Source: Lentisphaerota bacterium (lineage in GTDB: Bacteria > Verrucomicrobiota > Lentisphaeria > Oligosphaerales > JABHEG01). From it: a stretch of 64,000 bases of DNA. The notes beneath the pieces were generated by a model. It saw only the letters and a list, made by a program, of their open reading frames with translations, was not told the DNA's origin and did no database searches. Below, one piece after another: positions 46,299-54,326 of the stretch (positions within the stretch are counted from its first letter, which is position 1; each line of letters starts with the position of its first letter). The translations under genes were made by a program, and so were the position numbers. The stretch spans positions 1 through 64,000 of the forward strand of contig JABHEG010000378.1 in the NCBI GenBank assembly GCA_018676675.1, read 5' to 3'.

Positions 46299-47726
46299 TC
46301 ACTTGGCCTGACACTCCACGGCCAGATCATCGGCCCCAAGCGCGGCCTGGAAGATCTTGACCTCATCGATAATGCCCTCGAAAGCATCGCAGATCTCGCA
46401 CGAACTGTTTGACACATCAAAGCCAATCTCCATGCCCTGGCCGCAGCTTCCAGGGATGTAGCCGGGCGTTTTCGTGACCCCGACTCGCTTGCCATTCACG
46501 TAGACCTCAACCGCCTTCTCCCTCACCATCCCAGCGAGGTGTACCCAGTCCTTGCCTATCTTCTCCGTTCCCGAAGCGATGAATGCCGGTTCGTCCCCGA
46601 CGCGATGGATACCGAACTTGGCAACACCGTCTTTGATGTACAGCGAAAACCCACACGCCGCTCCCCCACGGGCGATCACTACGCCGCTCTGGGCCTCAGC
46701 TTTAATCCATGCGGAAACGGTGAAGTCCGTACCCGAGAACGGCAAACCGGACGGGCGCCCAAACTCGACGAATCCCCCTGCAGAAAAGCGCAAAGCATCC
46801 CCTACCTGGCCAGCCACCGATCCACATCCTTTGATTTCCCCGTGGTTCCCACTCCCGGCCAGGTCCTTGGCGACCACGGTGCTCCCGTCATCGAAGCTCC
46901 AGTGAGCAACCAAATCCTGATGCTTTGACAACTCGAAAACCGCCTCTTCGCAAAGCGCCCGAACAGCCCCATCGGGCTCTAGGCTTATGCGCTTCCTCAG
47001 CGCAAGAACCACACGATCCTCACGAATGCCCTTCAGAATGCGAATGGCCGATAAGCGAACCTCGGCATTGGGGTCTCCTAACGCTTTGATGGTGGGCTCG
47101 ACAACGTCGGCCGTGCCGATTTCAGCCAGAATCGACATGGCCAGCTTCCTCAAGTCAGGCTGCGCTTCATCAAGCAGGCCCGCAACGGCAGGAATGGAAC
47201 TGTCCCGAGGAAGATGCCGGAGTATCCAGATGATGTGCGGTGCATCGGCATCTTCTCCCTTCAGCGCTTTGGTTAGAAGCGACGCCAGTGAGGGGGCTCG
47301 CAGCTCCCGAAGCGCCCAGGCGGCTTGATCCCGCACACCGTAATCAGAGTCCTTCAGTGCGTCGAGCAACGCCGGTGCCGAAGCTCCCGCCCTGATCTCA
47401 CCCAAAGCATAGGCTGTGTTGAACCTGACCGTTGGGTCGGGGTCTTTCAGTAACGCAACAAGGGCACCCGACGCTTCGGGACACCGAACAGCTCCCAGGG
47501 CTTTTGCCGCCTCACGCCGAACGCCAACATCAGGATCTGCCAAGGCCTCTATGAGGACCGCACCTGCAGCACGTCCGCCGATCCTCCCCAACGCGGCAGC
47601 AGCATGGCGACGCACAAGAGGCGTCTCCGAACGCAGGTCCAGCACGTGTCTCTGCACCGCAGATGACGCTGCCAGGATCATCGATCCGGGGAAGATACAC
47701 ACCGCCAAGATCAACAGAGCCCTCAT
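46299..47726 (-). CDS. Secreted HEAT-repeat protein with C-terminal LamG/concanavalin-like domain
   Basis: This 475-residue protein starts with a signal peptide (MRALLILAVCIFPGSMILAA). About seven HEAT repeats follow (residues 25-255, for example RRHAAAALGRIGGRAAG, VRREAAKALGAVRC, VRFNTAYALGEIRAG). A LamG/concanavalin-like jelly roll (about 270-475) contains LVAHWSFDDG, VEFGRPSGLPFSG, FTVSAWIKAE and a VHLAGMVREKAVEVYVNGKRVG block. It is probably a binding or scaffold protein outside the cytoplasm. ATG 47726 has GAGGAG about 8 bases upstream. The PQQ-propeller gene follows after 32 bases, so these two and the heparinase-like gene form one transcription unit. Confidence 0.85.
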   Translation of the reverse strand: MRALLILAVCIFPGSMILAASSAVQRHVLDLRSETPLVRRHAAAALGRIGGRAAGAVLIEALADPDVGVRREAAKALGAVRCPEASGALVALLKDPDPTVRFNTAYALGEIRAGASAPALLDALKDSDYGVRDQAAWALRELRAPSLASLLTKALKGEDADAPHIIWILRHLPRDSSIPAVAGLLDEAQPDLRKLAMSILAEIGTADVVEPTIKALGDPNAEVRLSAIRILKGIREDRVVLALRKRISLEPDGAVRALCEEAVFELSKHQDLVAHWSFDDGSTVVAKDLAGSGNHGEIKGCGSVAGQVGDALRFSAGGFVEFGRPSGLPFSGTDFTVSAWIKAEAQSGVVIARGGAACGFSLYIKDGVAKFGIHRVGDEPAFIASGTEKIGKDWVHLAGMVREKAVEVYVNGKRVGVTKTPGYIPGSCGQGMEIGFDVSNSSCEICDAFEGIIDEVKIFQAALGADDLAVECQAK

Positions 47727-47857
47727 TATCACACTCCTCGTAATGGTAGGGCGCCAAGCCCGGCCTCGGGGACAAAGCAATGGAAACCCGGGCACGGACG
47801 GCAGAGGTTCACTGGCGTGAGCGCTCCCGTCAGCATGCTGACACGCCAGTTTCTACT

Positions 47858-48655
47858 CTACATTGGCGAGCCGTGCCCTTGGTAGCGTCCTACATTCTCA
47901 AGCAGGTCTGTCACTCGCAGGCGAACGGCTTCAACGATGGCGTTGTTTGCAGCCTCGCCGAAGTCGCCCGACGAATCCTGCACACCGTTGTTGGATGCCC
48001 CGACAGGCTTGACCGTCCGGTCTTGTGGAAGCAGCGAAAGGTCCTGCATCCCCGGATCCACGTGCATGAGGAGCGATGTCTCCCACTTCCCGGCATGGTC
48101 ACCACAGGGGTCAAACTGACCCCGAACCAACTCGTACCCCGTCATCGCCCAGGTAACCATCTTGGGACGCGATTGCTCCTGGTGGAAGTACGCCGCAGCG
48201 CTCCGAGCGTGGTCCAACAGCGGGTAATGCCCCGCCCCAATGACCAATACTTTGAACCCCAGGCTCCTTATCTCGTGGAACATGTGCACAAGCAGACGAT
48301 GGTAGCCGCGATTCTGGTCGGCTTTGGGCTCAACCATATAGCCCGCATCAAAGTTGCTGCTGGGCAAGCCCATTTTCGCGGCAATCTGATCCCGATCTGC
48401 TGCATTGGCCTCCATCAACGCCTGTTCACGACTCTCCCCGTAGTACAACGGTGGAAATACCAGCCCACCAATCCGCTCAGCACAGGAGATCAGCATCCCA
48501 TGCATCTTGAGCGTATCAAGGCCCACGGGGTTGTGTTCACCATGCCACTCGATGGTCCCGATCGGCAAGTACGCCACGGGGAATGCCTCACGCTGCGCTA
48601 CAATCTCCCCCGGACGCAACCGCTCATACTGAACACAGATGCTCGTTTCACTCAT
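47858..48655 (-). CDS. Creatininase-family amidohydrolase
   Basis: This 265-residue metal-dependent hydrolase is of the creatininase/creatinine amidohydrolase family. The ligand cluster Glu36, His38, Asp47 in GTIEWHGEHNPVGLDTL matches the family. GAGHYPLLDHA and GDHAGKWETSLLMHV supply further ligands. Family members act on cyclic amides and formamides in cofactor and purine-type pathways, so creatinine is not the assured substrate. GAGGTGA lies 5-6 bases before ATG 48655. It is downstream of a methyltransferase gene, with a 50-base gap. Confidence 0.87.
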   Translation of the reverse strand: MSETSICVQYERLRPGEIVAQREAFPVAYLPIGTIEWHGEHNPVGLDTLKMHGMLISCAERIGGLVFPPLYYGESREQALMEANAADRDQIAAKMGLPSSNFDAGYMVEPKADQNRGYHRLLVHMFHEIRSLGFKVLVIGAGHYPLLDHARSAAAYFHQEQSRPKMVTWAMTGYELVRGQFDPCGDHAGKWETSLLMHVDPGMQDLSLLPQDRTVKPVGASNNGVQDSSGDFGEAANNAIVEAVRLRVTDLLENVGRYQGHGSPM

Positions 48656-48705
48656 CGGGTCACCTCATGTTGCGAATTTGCCTGCAGCAGACTTTCCGAA
48701 GCCGA

Positions 48706-49494
48706 TTACGCCGCCCCCATACGACACCAGAACGTAATCCAAGGCGCGGCCACAGCTGTGAAGTGAGCCCAACTGCCCGGTTTCGCACCAATGTCACCAT
48801 TCGCCTCCTCCCAAAAGCCGCTGATCGCGAACCCCGCGCCGATTAGCCCGTTGATGAGGGTTGAGAGGGTGTGCCGGAACTCACGGGGACCACGGACACG
48901 CTGTCTGACTCCCGTCGGATCCGAAAACTCCCAGTGGGGATCCTCCCCCAACAACTCCCCATCGGCATACTGACGGCTGAGTGGATAGCCGTTCCCATCC
49001 CATGTGTCTTCCCAAGTGCCATGGATAAACGGGTTCGTGCAACTCAGGCGATACAATCCCCCGGGACGCAAAACAGAGGACACTTGTGCGAACACCTCTT
49101 GCGCCTCAGGAACGAAATTGAGCGAATGAGCCTGCCAAACGATGTCGAAACTATCCCCCTCAAAACGTGACAGATCCCGCATGTCGCCCTGCACGGTGGT
49201 CACGGATGTCCCGTAGTGTTCCGCCGCGTCACGATCACGTTGGAGCTGCGTCTCAGTCAGATCCAAAACCGTTACATCAGCTCCAAGTAAGGCGAATGCC
49301 GCTGACTGTTGGCCCCCTCCAGCCGCCAGACAAAGCACATTGCAGCCCGACAGGGAACCCAGCATGCCCTCAGGATCGACCTTGACTCGAGCCGTCTCCA
49401 CATTCAGGTCCAGGAACGGGCATGAGTACTCGACGCCCGCCTGGGCCAGCGCTTCCCAACACTCCTGATTGAACCGGGCAATCTCATCGAGCAT
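48706..49494 (-). CDS. Class I SAM-dependent methyltransferase
   Basis: This 262-residue soluble methyltransferase has motif I VLCLAAGGGQQSAAFA, an acidic strand VTVLDLTETQLQRD, motif II-like GDMRDLSRFEGDSFDIVWQAHSLNFV and a post-motif VLRPGGLYRLS. It resembles the UbiE/Methyltransf_11 group; the substrate cannot be inferred. The frame extends to 49551, but ATG 49494 has GAGGA about 7-8 bases upstream and gives the expected N-terminus. The gene sits between the creatininase-like and cupin genes. Confidence 0.88.
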   Translation of the reverse strand: MLDEIARFNQECWEALAQAGVEYSCPFLDLNVETARVKVDPEGMLGSLSGCNVLCLAAGGGQQSAAFALLGADVTVLDLTETQLQRDRDAAEHYGTSVTTVQGDMRDLSRFEGDSFDIVWQAHSLNFVPEAQEVFAQVSSVLRPGGLYRLSCTNPFIHGTWEDTWDGNGYPLSRQYADGELLGEDPHWEFSDPTGVRQRVRGPREFRHTLSTLINGLIGAGFAISGFWEEANGDIGAKPGSWAHFTAVAAPWITFWCRMGAA

Positions 49495-49598
49495 ACAGCG
49501 TTCCTCTTTGGTATCACAGTCACAGACGTCGATGGAGTTGGGCCTGCCCAACTGGTGCTGTTCGTAGGGGAGTCCTGCTCGGCCGCTCGCGGACTGCG

Positions 49599-50087
49599 CT
49601 AGCCTCGGTAGTTGCCGCCAATCGGGATATCAGGATCAGCAAAGTAATTGTCGTCCACGAGGCAGGTTTTCGAGACTTCGAGTAGGAGAGCCGGCCCCAT
49701 CCCCGTGAACGAATGGAGTTCTCCGGGCGCAACCGGCAGGACGTCGCCTTCAGTCATCACCCGCTCGGCTCCGCCGTACTGCATGCTCACTGTCCCCTTG
49801 ACCATAAAAAACGTCTCGTGCTTCTCATGGTGTTCGTGCAGTGGACACGTCTGGCCGTCCTGCACGAAGAGAAATTTACCGCAGTATCCCGCCTCGACCT
49901 CGTTGGCAATCCAGAACTCGACCTCCCCAATCTCCGGGAAACGTCCGAGGCCAAAGTCGAAAGGCAATGGGTCAGTCTCCGGCATGACCAGTCCCCAGGT
50001 ATCAATCTGGGCACGTGCCGCCGAAACTGCAGCCGAGGCTTCGTCACCGGACATGCTGATATCCAACGCAGTACGAAGCTCATCCAT
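49599..50087 (-). CDS. Cupin-domain protein
   Basis: This 162-residue single-domain cupin has the metal-binding motif CPLHEHHEKHETFFMVKGTV followed by a second motif VAPGELHSFTG. The form with HEHHEKHE plus ETFF is like sugar isomerase-type or sialic-acid-type cupins, such as D-lyxose isomerase relatives. I cannot assign a reaction. GGAGAG lies 5-7 bases before ATG 50087. It starts 12 bases after the ThrH gene, so the two are probably translated from one message. Confidence 0.8.
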   Translation of the reverse strand: MDELRTALDISMSGDEASAAVSAARAQIDTWGLVMPETDPLPFDFGLGRFPEIGEVEFWIANEVEAGYCGKFLFVQDGQTCPLHEHHEKHETFFMVKGTVSMQYGGAERVMTEGDVLPVAPGELHSFTGMGPALLLEVSKTCLVDDNYFADPDIPIGGNYRG

Positions 50088-50099
50088 GGAGAGCTCTCC

Positions 50100-50723
50100 C
50101 TACCCCCGTTCGGACACGAAGTCGTTGATGTAGCCGTCGACCTCCTCGTAGTCCAAGGCAACCGGAAGCTGCGGGAAGTCCTCAATCACTCTCTCAGACG
50201 GCCGGAACAGAATGCCAAGTTCCGCCTCCAGGAGCATGGTAGTATCGTTGTAGGAATCCCCCATCGCGATGACGTCGAAATTGAGCTGTTTGAAGCCAAG
50301 GACGGCATGCCGCTTGCCGTCCTTGAGGCGCAGATGGTAGTCAACCACGTTGTCCTCTTCATCAACTTCCAGTGAGTTGCAGAACAGCGTCGGCCAGCCC
50401 AACTTCCGCATGAATGGTTCGGCAAACTCGTAGTAGGTGTCGGATAGAACGATTGCCTGGAACCGCGACCGTAGCCGGTCGAGGTACTCCTTGGCACCAG
50501 GTAGCGGATCCATCGTTGAGATGACGTCCTGAATGTCCTTGAGCTTCAGTCCGTTTTCCTTCAGAATCGCCAAGCGTCGCTTCATCAGGACGTCGTAGTC
50601 CGAGATATCACGCGTGGTCAGCCGAAGCTCTGGGATGCCCGTTGTCTCGGCAACGGCAATCCAGACCTCAGGCGTGAAGACGCCCTCCAAATCCATCGCG
50701 ATCAGAAGTGGTCTCTTGCTCAT
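50100..50723 (-). CDS. thrH: ThrH-type phosphoserine phosphatase/homoserine phosphotransferase
   Basis: This 207-residue HAD enzyme is very close to Pseudomonas ThrH, which dephosphorylates phosphoserine and can transfer the phosphate to homoserine. Landmarks are MDLEGVFTPEVWIA (nucleophile Asp11 in the DLEG form special to ThrH), TTRDISDYDVLMKRRLAIL, VLSDTYYEFAEPFMRKLG and MGDSYNDTTMLLEA. Near-identity of motif order and length supports the call. It lies 66 bases after the GspC-like gene and is followed by the cupin gene. Confidence 0.92.
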   Translation of the reverse strand: MSKRPLLIAMDLEGVFTPEVWIAVAETTGIPELRLTTRDISDYDVLMKRRLAILKENGLKLKDIQDVISTMDPLPGAKEYLDRLRSRFQAIVLSDTYYEFAEPFMRKLGWPTLFCNSLEVDEEDNVVDYHLRLKDGKRHAVLGFKQLNFDVIAMGDSYNDTTMLLEAELGILFRPSERVIEDFPQLPVALDYEEVDGYINDFVSERG

Positions 50724-50789
50724 CTATCCACCTATCCTGCCAGATACCCGGCAACCCAAAAGAGGAACGTCCTCGTCGACACACAGAAC

Positions 50790-51428
50790 CTATTTGAGCA
50801 CCACCGTAATCTGCTCTGTCTGACCAAACGCAACCCGACGCGTCTTCCCCCGGCCATCGATGACGTACAACGTGTCCTCTGTGAAGCGCAGAATCCGCAT
50901 GCCCGCGACCTTATCCCCCGCGTTGACCAGCACAGACTTCCCCTGGATTTTTACAAATGCTTTGCGCTTGCCTGAGGTCGTGGGTGTGCTGTAAACAAAC
51001 TGAAGCGTGCGGCGCCCGTACTTGATCGTGGGCCTTGGGGGCCGAGTTGGTTTCGGCTTAGGTTTGGGTTTGACCACCACCGGCTCCGGCTTCGGCTCGG
51101 GCTTTGGTTCCGGCTTCGGTTCGGGCTTGACTACCGGCTTGGGTTTCCGCGGCTTGGGCTTACGGCGCACCGGTTTCAACGGCTTGACGGTTGTCTCGAA
51201 CAGGAACGGGCTTCTCCGGTCCGCGTCAACTTCCGGAGTTTCCCCCAGAAAAGCGTACGCACCGACGCCGAGGAAGGACTGCTGATCCGGCGGAGCCTGG
51301 CGCGAAACACTGCTCCGCCCGCTGGCATGGCGCAACCCGAATACAAGCAACAGCACAGCCAGGACAAAACAGCCCGCGAGGACTGTCTTCTCCCACTCCA
51401 AGCCCGCTTTCTGAAGAAGGTATTTCAT
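50790..51428 (-). CDS. Single-pass membrane protein with Lys-Pro linker (GspC/PilP-like)
   Basis: This 212-residue protein has one N-terminal membrane helix (about 14-32), a low-complexity Lys-Pro/Glu-Pro linker (about 84-132) and a C-terminal beta domain. That domain contains KAFVKIQGKSVLVNAGDKVAGMRILRFTEDTLYVIDGRGKTRRV, which resembles the HR domain of GspC and the C-terminal domain of PilP. Such proteins link the inner-membrane platform to the outer-membrane secretin. ATG 51428 lies right at the membrane-helix start; GTG 51467 is the far upstream alternative. Neither has a strong ribosome-binding site. It is third in the GspL-GspM-GspC-like set. Confidence 0.65.
   Translation of the reverse strand: MKYLLQKAGLEWEKTVLAGCFVLAVLLLVFGLRHASGRSSVSRQAPPDQQSFLGVGAYAFLGETPEVDADRRSPFLFETTVKPLKPVRRKPKPRKPKPVVKPEPKPEPKPEPKPEPVVVKPKPKPKPTRPPRPTIKYGRRTLQFVYSTPTTSGKRKAFVKIQGKSVLVNAGDKVAGMRILRFTEDTLYVIDGRGKTRRVAFGQTEQITVVLK
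51033..51179 (-). repeat. Tandem Lys-Pro/Glu-Pro coding repeat
   Basis: This part of the GspC/PilP-like gene encodes about 49 residues dominated by KP and KPEP units; the most regular part is near 51081-51128. It is probably a stiff, extended spacer across the periplasm, comparable to the Pro-rich linker of GspC and TonB. The repeated DNA could change length between strains. Confidence 0.8.
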
Positions 51429-51510
51429 TGCTACAAGAACCGGATCATCGCCCTTGGGGAAGAACACATCCCAGGGCCATCACAGGCCCTCAAGAGGCCT
51501 GCAACGCACT

Positions 51511-52452
51511 TCACGCTCCCGGTAATCGTCCTCCGCTCCGGCCTGACTGCGCGTTCCCGCCGCCAGGAATACTGAAGAAGGCACAGCACTCAAGCTCAAC
51601 CATGACCTGCGAGATCCGGACGCGCCCTTCCTTGTCCACGGTCTCTTTCGTCGGCTGTTCGGTTGTCAGTTCGAAATGGCTGCACGGAAGAAACCGTTCC
51701 TCGCTCTGAAGGGCCCCCAGGAAGGCTCCCACATCCACCAAAGCCCCCTTAACCCGCATCCGGACCGGGAACTCGAGCAGATATGGACTCTTGTCCGCAC
51801 GCTCAACCAGATAGGCCTGCATCGGCATGACCGTAATCTGAGCCGGGCCAACTCGTGCCGCCCCGCCCCCGGCCACCGGTGGGCCGGTCAAAAACGTCAG
51901 TTTGTGCTCGAGGGCAAGCTTGACCAGCATCTCAACAGTCCAGATGTGAAGAACCAACTGGTATGTGTAGGGAGACGACGTCTCCTCCCCAAGCTTGAGA
52001 ATCCGCTCGTCAAGGATGATTCCCCGATTGCCGAACTCCTGGGTGAGGCGATTGAACTCCTCCTGATAGTCCAGACGCGAAACTCCGCGCACAAAATCCG
52101 CAGTTGTACCGAACTGCTCACGGACCTTCCCATCAAACGTGGACGTGCATTCGCTCAGCACAAGGTCCGCCCGATTCTTGATGCCTCGTGCATCTCGCGC
52201 CCGTTTTGGAGCACGCCCCCCCTTGCCGTCAAGATCCCGATTCATCTCCTTGAGCAACTCGCCAAGACGCTCGGAATTGAGCGGCCAGCCGCGTCGAACA
52301 AGACGCATTTGCTTCTCTTCCAGCTCGCCGCGAAGATCCGCGACGTCTCGCTTTTTGGGCCGAGACACAAACATGTAAACGAGCCCAACCGCCACGACAG
52401 CGATCGTGAGCCCAACCGCCAAATTGCGGTGTTGCGCAGGCCATGGCCTCAT
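51511..52452 (-). CDS. Inner-membrane platform protein (PilO/GspM-like)
   Basis: This protein of about 313 residues has a cytoplasmic N-tail, one membrane helix (about 10-29, NLAVGLTIAVVAVGLVYMFV), a charged coiled coil (about 35-75) and a C-terminal region. That region has two ferredoxin-like strands, for example SPYLLEFPVRMRVKGALVDVGAFLGAL and RISQVMVELECCAF. This is the layout of PilO and GspM. Sequence similarity is low, so the call rests on topology and context. ATG 52452 overlaps the upstream stop as ATGA, which means translational coupling to the GspL-like gene. The GspC-like gene follows after 82 bases. Confidence 0.65.
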   Translation of the reverse strand: MRPWPAQHRNLAVGLTIAVVAVGLVYMFVSRPKKRDVADLRGELEEKQMRLVRRGWPLNSERLGELLKEMNRDLDGKGGRAPKRARDARGIKNRADLVLSECTSTFDGKVREQFGTTADFVRGVSRLDYQEEFNRLTQEFGNRGIILDERILKLGEETSSPYTYQLVLHIWTVEMLVKLALEHKLTFLTGPPVAGGGAARVGPAQITVMPMQAYLVERADKSPYLLEFPVRMRVKGALVDVGAFLGALQSEERFLPCSHFELTTEQPTKETVDKEGRVRISQVMVELECCAFFSIPGGGNAQSGRSGGRLPGA

Positions 52453-54263
52453 TGTTTCACCTCCGCATCCCGCTTGTTGACTTCCAGAGACGCAAACGGC
52501 AGGCGCAACGTGAATGCCTTGTAACGATCCCCGGGATGCTGCTTGAAGAACGCGACCCATGGCTCGAAAATGTCTTCACGCCCTATGCGGTCGACTTCGG
52601 GCAATAGATCGACTCCGTTGTAATGGTCCATCTCATCCAGATTCTTCACAATCCCGCGAACGGACTCATACGGCCTCTCGGCAAGAAGCGGAGTGTAGCC
52701 GGCTATGATAATCGACTCGACTCGCGGCAGGTCCTCCACCGGAAGAAGTCGGGGGAACTCCGGGGCGGAAACGGTATCGCCAATTCCGGGGACCGCTGCC
52801 GGCCCACCACCAAAAAGTCCCATTCCGCCCTTCGGCGTGGCTGGTGTTTTGGAGGACGTCTGGCGTTCCTTCTCCGTCGTCTTCCCCTCCTGGTAGCTGG
52901 CATCGTCCGCAAAGTAGATGAACCAATCGGCCTCCCCGCAAGCCGCCGCCAGACCATTCATCCCGGCGATGAACTTCCTGGCGCGGTTCCCACGCTCAAC
53001 AAAAGGAACCAACCGCATCTCGTGGTACCGAATAGCATTCCGCGTGTTTTCCAGTTGTGGAATCAGTCTCTCGCATTCGTTGAGCTCAGCGAGACGTATT
53101 CCCAACTCACGCTGCTCCGAGGCCAGGAAGCGAACCGATTGAACAATTCCGCCAACCAGCATGAGAACAATCAGGGCCGCCGAAACCGCCAGATACGCGA
53201 AGTAACGCTTCCTCAGTACGAGCCATCGCATCTCCGGGGGACTCAGCGAAATCGCCGCCCGACACCGCCCGATCCCATGCAAAGCCAGACCGAAAGCGGT
53301 CGCCAACGCCGGATCCGGGTCCGTCACATCAGGAACCACCGGACCGAAGACACTCACCGGACAACCAAGCTTCTCCGCCAGGAAACGGTCCATACCACGC
53401 AGTTTCGCTCCCCCCCCGGAAAGCCAACACCGCACAATCTTGCGATCAGCCAGTTCGTCGCGCTCCTGAGCCCGCCAGTGATCAAGGACGGTCGTCATCT
53501 CCGAATCGAGTTGCTCACCCGCCTTGTACAACACCGATCCCGGATCGTCAAGACTGATCTGGGCCTCGTGTTTGAGCTTCTCACCCTCTTCCGGATCAAC
53601 CCCCAGTTCTTTCGCAAGCAGCTCCGTCAGACGCTCTCCCCCAAACATCAGACTACCGACAAACAGGACCTGCCCTCCGGCGATCACGGACAGCGTTGCG
53701 TTCTCAGCCCCCAGGTCCAAGAGCAACTGAGGCTCGTCATTCGTCACGGCATCGGGATACAACCCGAAAAACGCATTGGCCACTGCAATCCCACTCATCG
53801 CCAGATCAGAAGCGCTAATCCCCGCATTGGTCAGCATCTCGATTCTGTCGCGCACGGCAGACTCGCGACAGATGCCGATCAGGACCGGGTTATGACGACC
53901 GAACTTAGGCTCCATCACCTGGTAATCATGCAAGAAAACATCGTCTGAGAGCCCGGCAAGCTGTTGGGTCTCAAACTCGACCATCTCGGCGAGCCCAGTC
54001 GTTGCCCCTGGAGGGAAATCGCTGACCTGCGTGGTCGCAAGGTATTGAGGCATCCCAACAATCAGCGTGTCGTCGCGCCAGCCGAGTTGCTCGAGCCAGC
54101 CGGAGACGCTGTTGAGCAATTCCGCCTCGTTTAGAATGCCTTCGGCCCGACAGTCGAACACGCGCGCTTCGGTCAAAGCAACCCGCTTCCCGCTCAAAGC
54201 GAGAGCGACGCCCTTGACCGCGCCCGAACCGATATCCAGTCCTATGATGCGTTTCTGTCCCAA
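52449..54263 (-). CDS. GspL-like / PilM-PilN fusion: actin-like ATPase with membrane and periplasmic part
   Basis: This 604-residue protein has a PilM-type actin-like ATPase domain: IIGLDIGSGAVKGVAL at the N-terminus, LLLDLGAENATLSVI near 181-194 and CWLSGGGAKLRGMDRF near 279-294. One membrane helix (about 354-376), a coiled coil and a long periplasmic region resembling PilN follow. A Gly/Pro-rich insert with TTEKERQTSSKTPATPKGG lies near 470-500. The layout equals GspL of type II secretion, in which the cytoplasmic domain recruits the motor ATPase. TTG 54263 is the start, with AGGA 5 bases upstream. It lies 63 bases after the large membrane protein gene. Confidence 0.78.
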   Translation of the reverse strand: MGQKRIIGLDIGSGAVKGVALALSGKRVALTEARVFDCRAEGILNEAELLNSVSGWLEQLGWRDDTLIVGMPQYLATTQVSDFPPGATTGLAEMVEFETQQLAGLSDDVFLHDYQVMEPKFGRHNPVLIGICRESAVRDRIEMLTNAGISASDLAMSGIAVANAFFGLYPDAVTNDEPQLLLDLGAENATLSVIAGGQVLFVGSLMFGGERLTELLAKELGVDPEEGEKLKHEAQISLDDPGSVLYKAGEQLDSEMTTVLDHWRAQERDELADRKIVRCWLSGGGAKLRGMDRFLAEKLGCPVSVFGPVVPDVTDPDPALATAFGLALHGIGRCRAAISLSPPEMRWLVLRKRYFAYLAVSAALIVLMLVGGIVQSVRFLASEQRELGIRLAELNECERLIPQLENTRNAIRYHEMRLVPFVERGNRARKFIAGMNGLAAACGEADWFIYFADDASYQEGKTTEKERQTSSKTPATPKGGMGLFGGGPAAVPGIGDTVSAPEFPRLLPVEDLPRVESIIIAGYTPLLAERPYESVRGIVKNLDEMDHYNGVDLLPEVDRIGREDIFEPWVAFFKQHPGDRYKAFTLRLPFASLEVNKRDAEVKQ

Positions 54264-54326
54264 TGCAGTCCTGCTACTCCCTGCTCAACCTGCCTGCTCA
54301 GTGACGCCCCGAACCGACCGAACGGG

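Noticed and set aside
45196..46311. Plus-strand open frame of 371 codons opposite the PQQ gene
   Set aside because: It is antisense to clear beta-propeller repeats; the translation is His/Arg/Pro-rich.
47780..48766. Plus-strand open frame of 328 codons opposite the creatininase-family gene
   Set aside because: The minus strand has the creatininase Glu/His/Asp motif; the plus-strand frame has none.
52623..53948. Plus-strand open frame of 441 codons opposite the GspL-like gene
   Set aside because: It is antisense to a recognisable actin-like ATPase; Arg/Gln-rich with no domain.
50790..54263. Call of a complete type II secretion or type IV pilus operon
   Set aside because: Only three platform-like proteins are present; no secretin, motor ATPase, GspF/PilC or pilin is found in the window.
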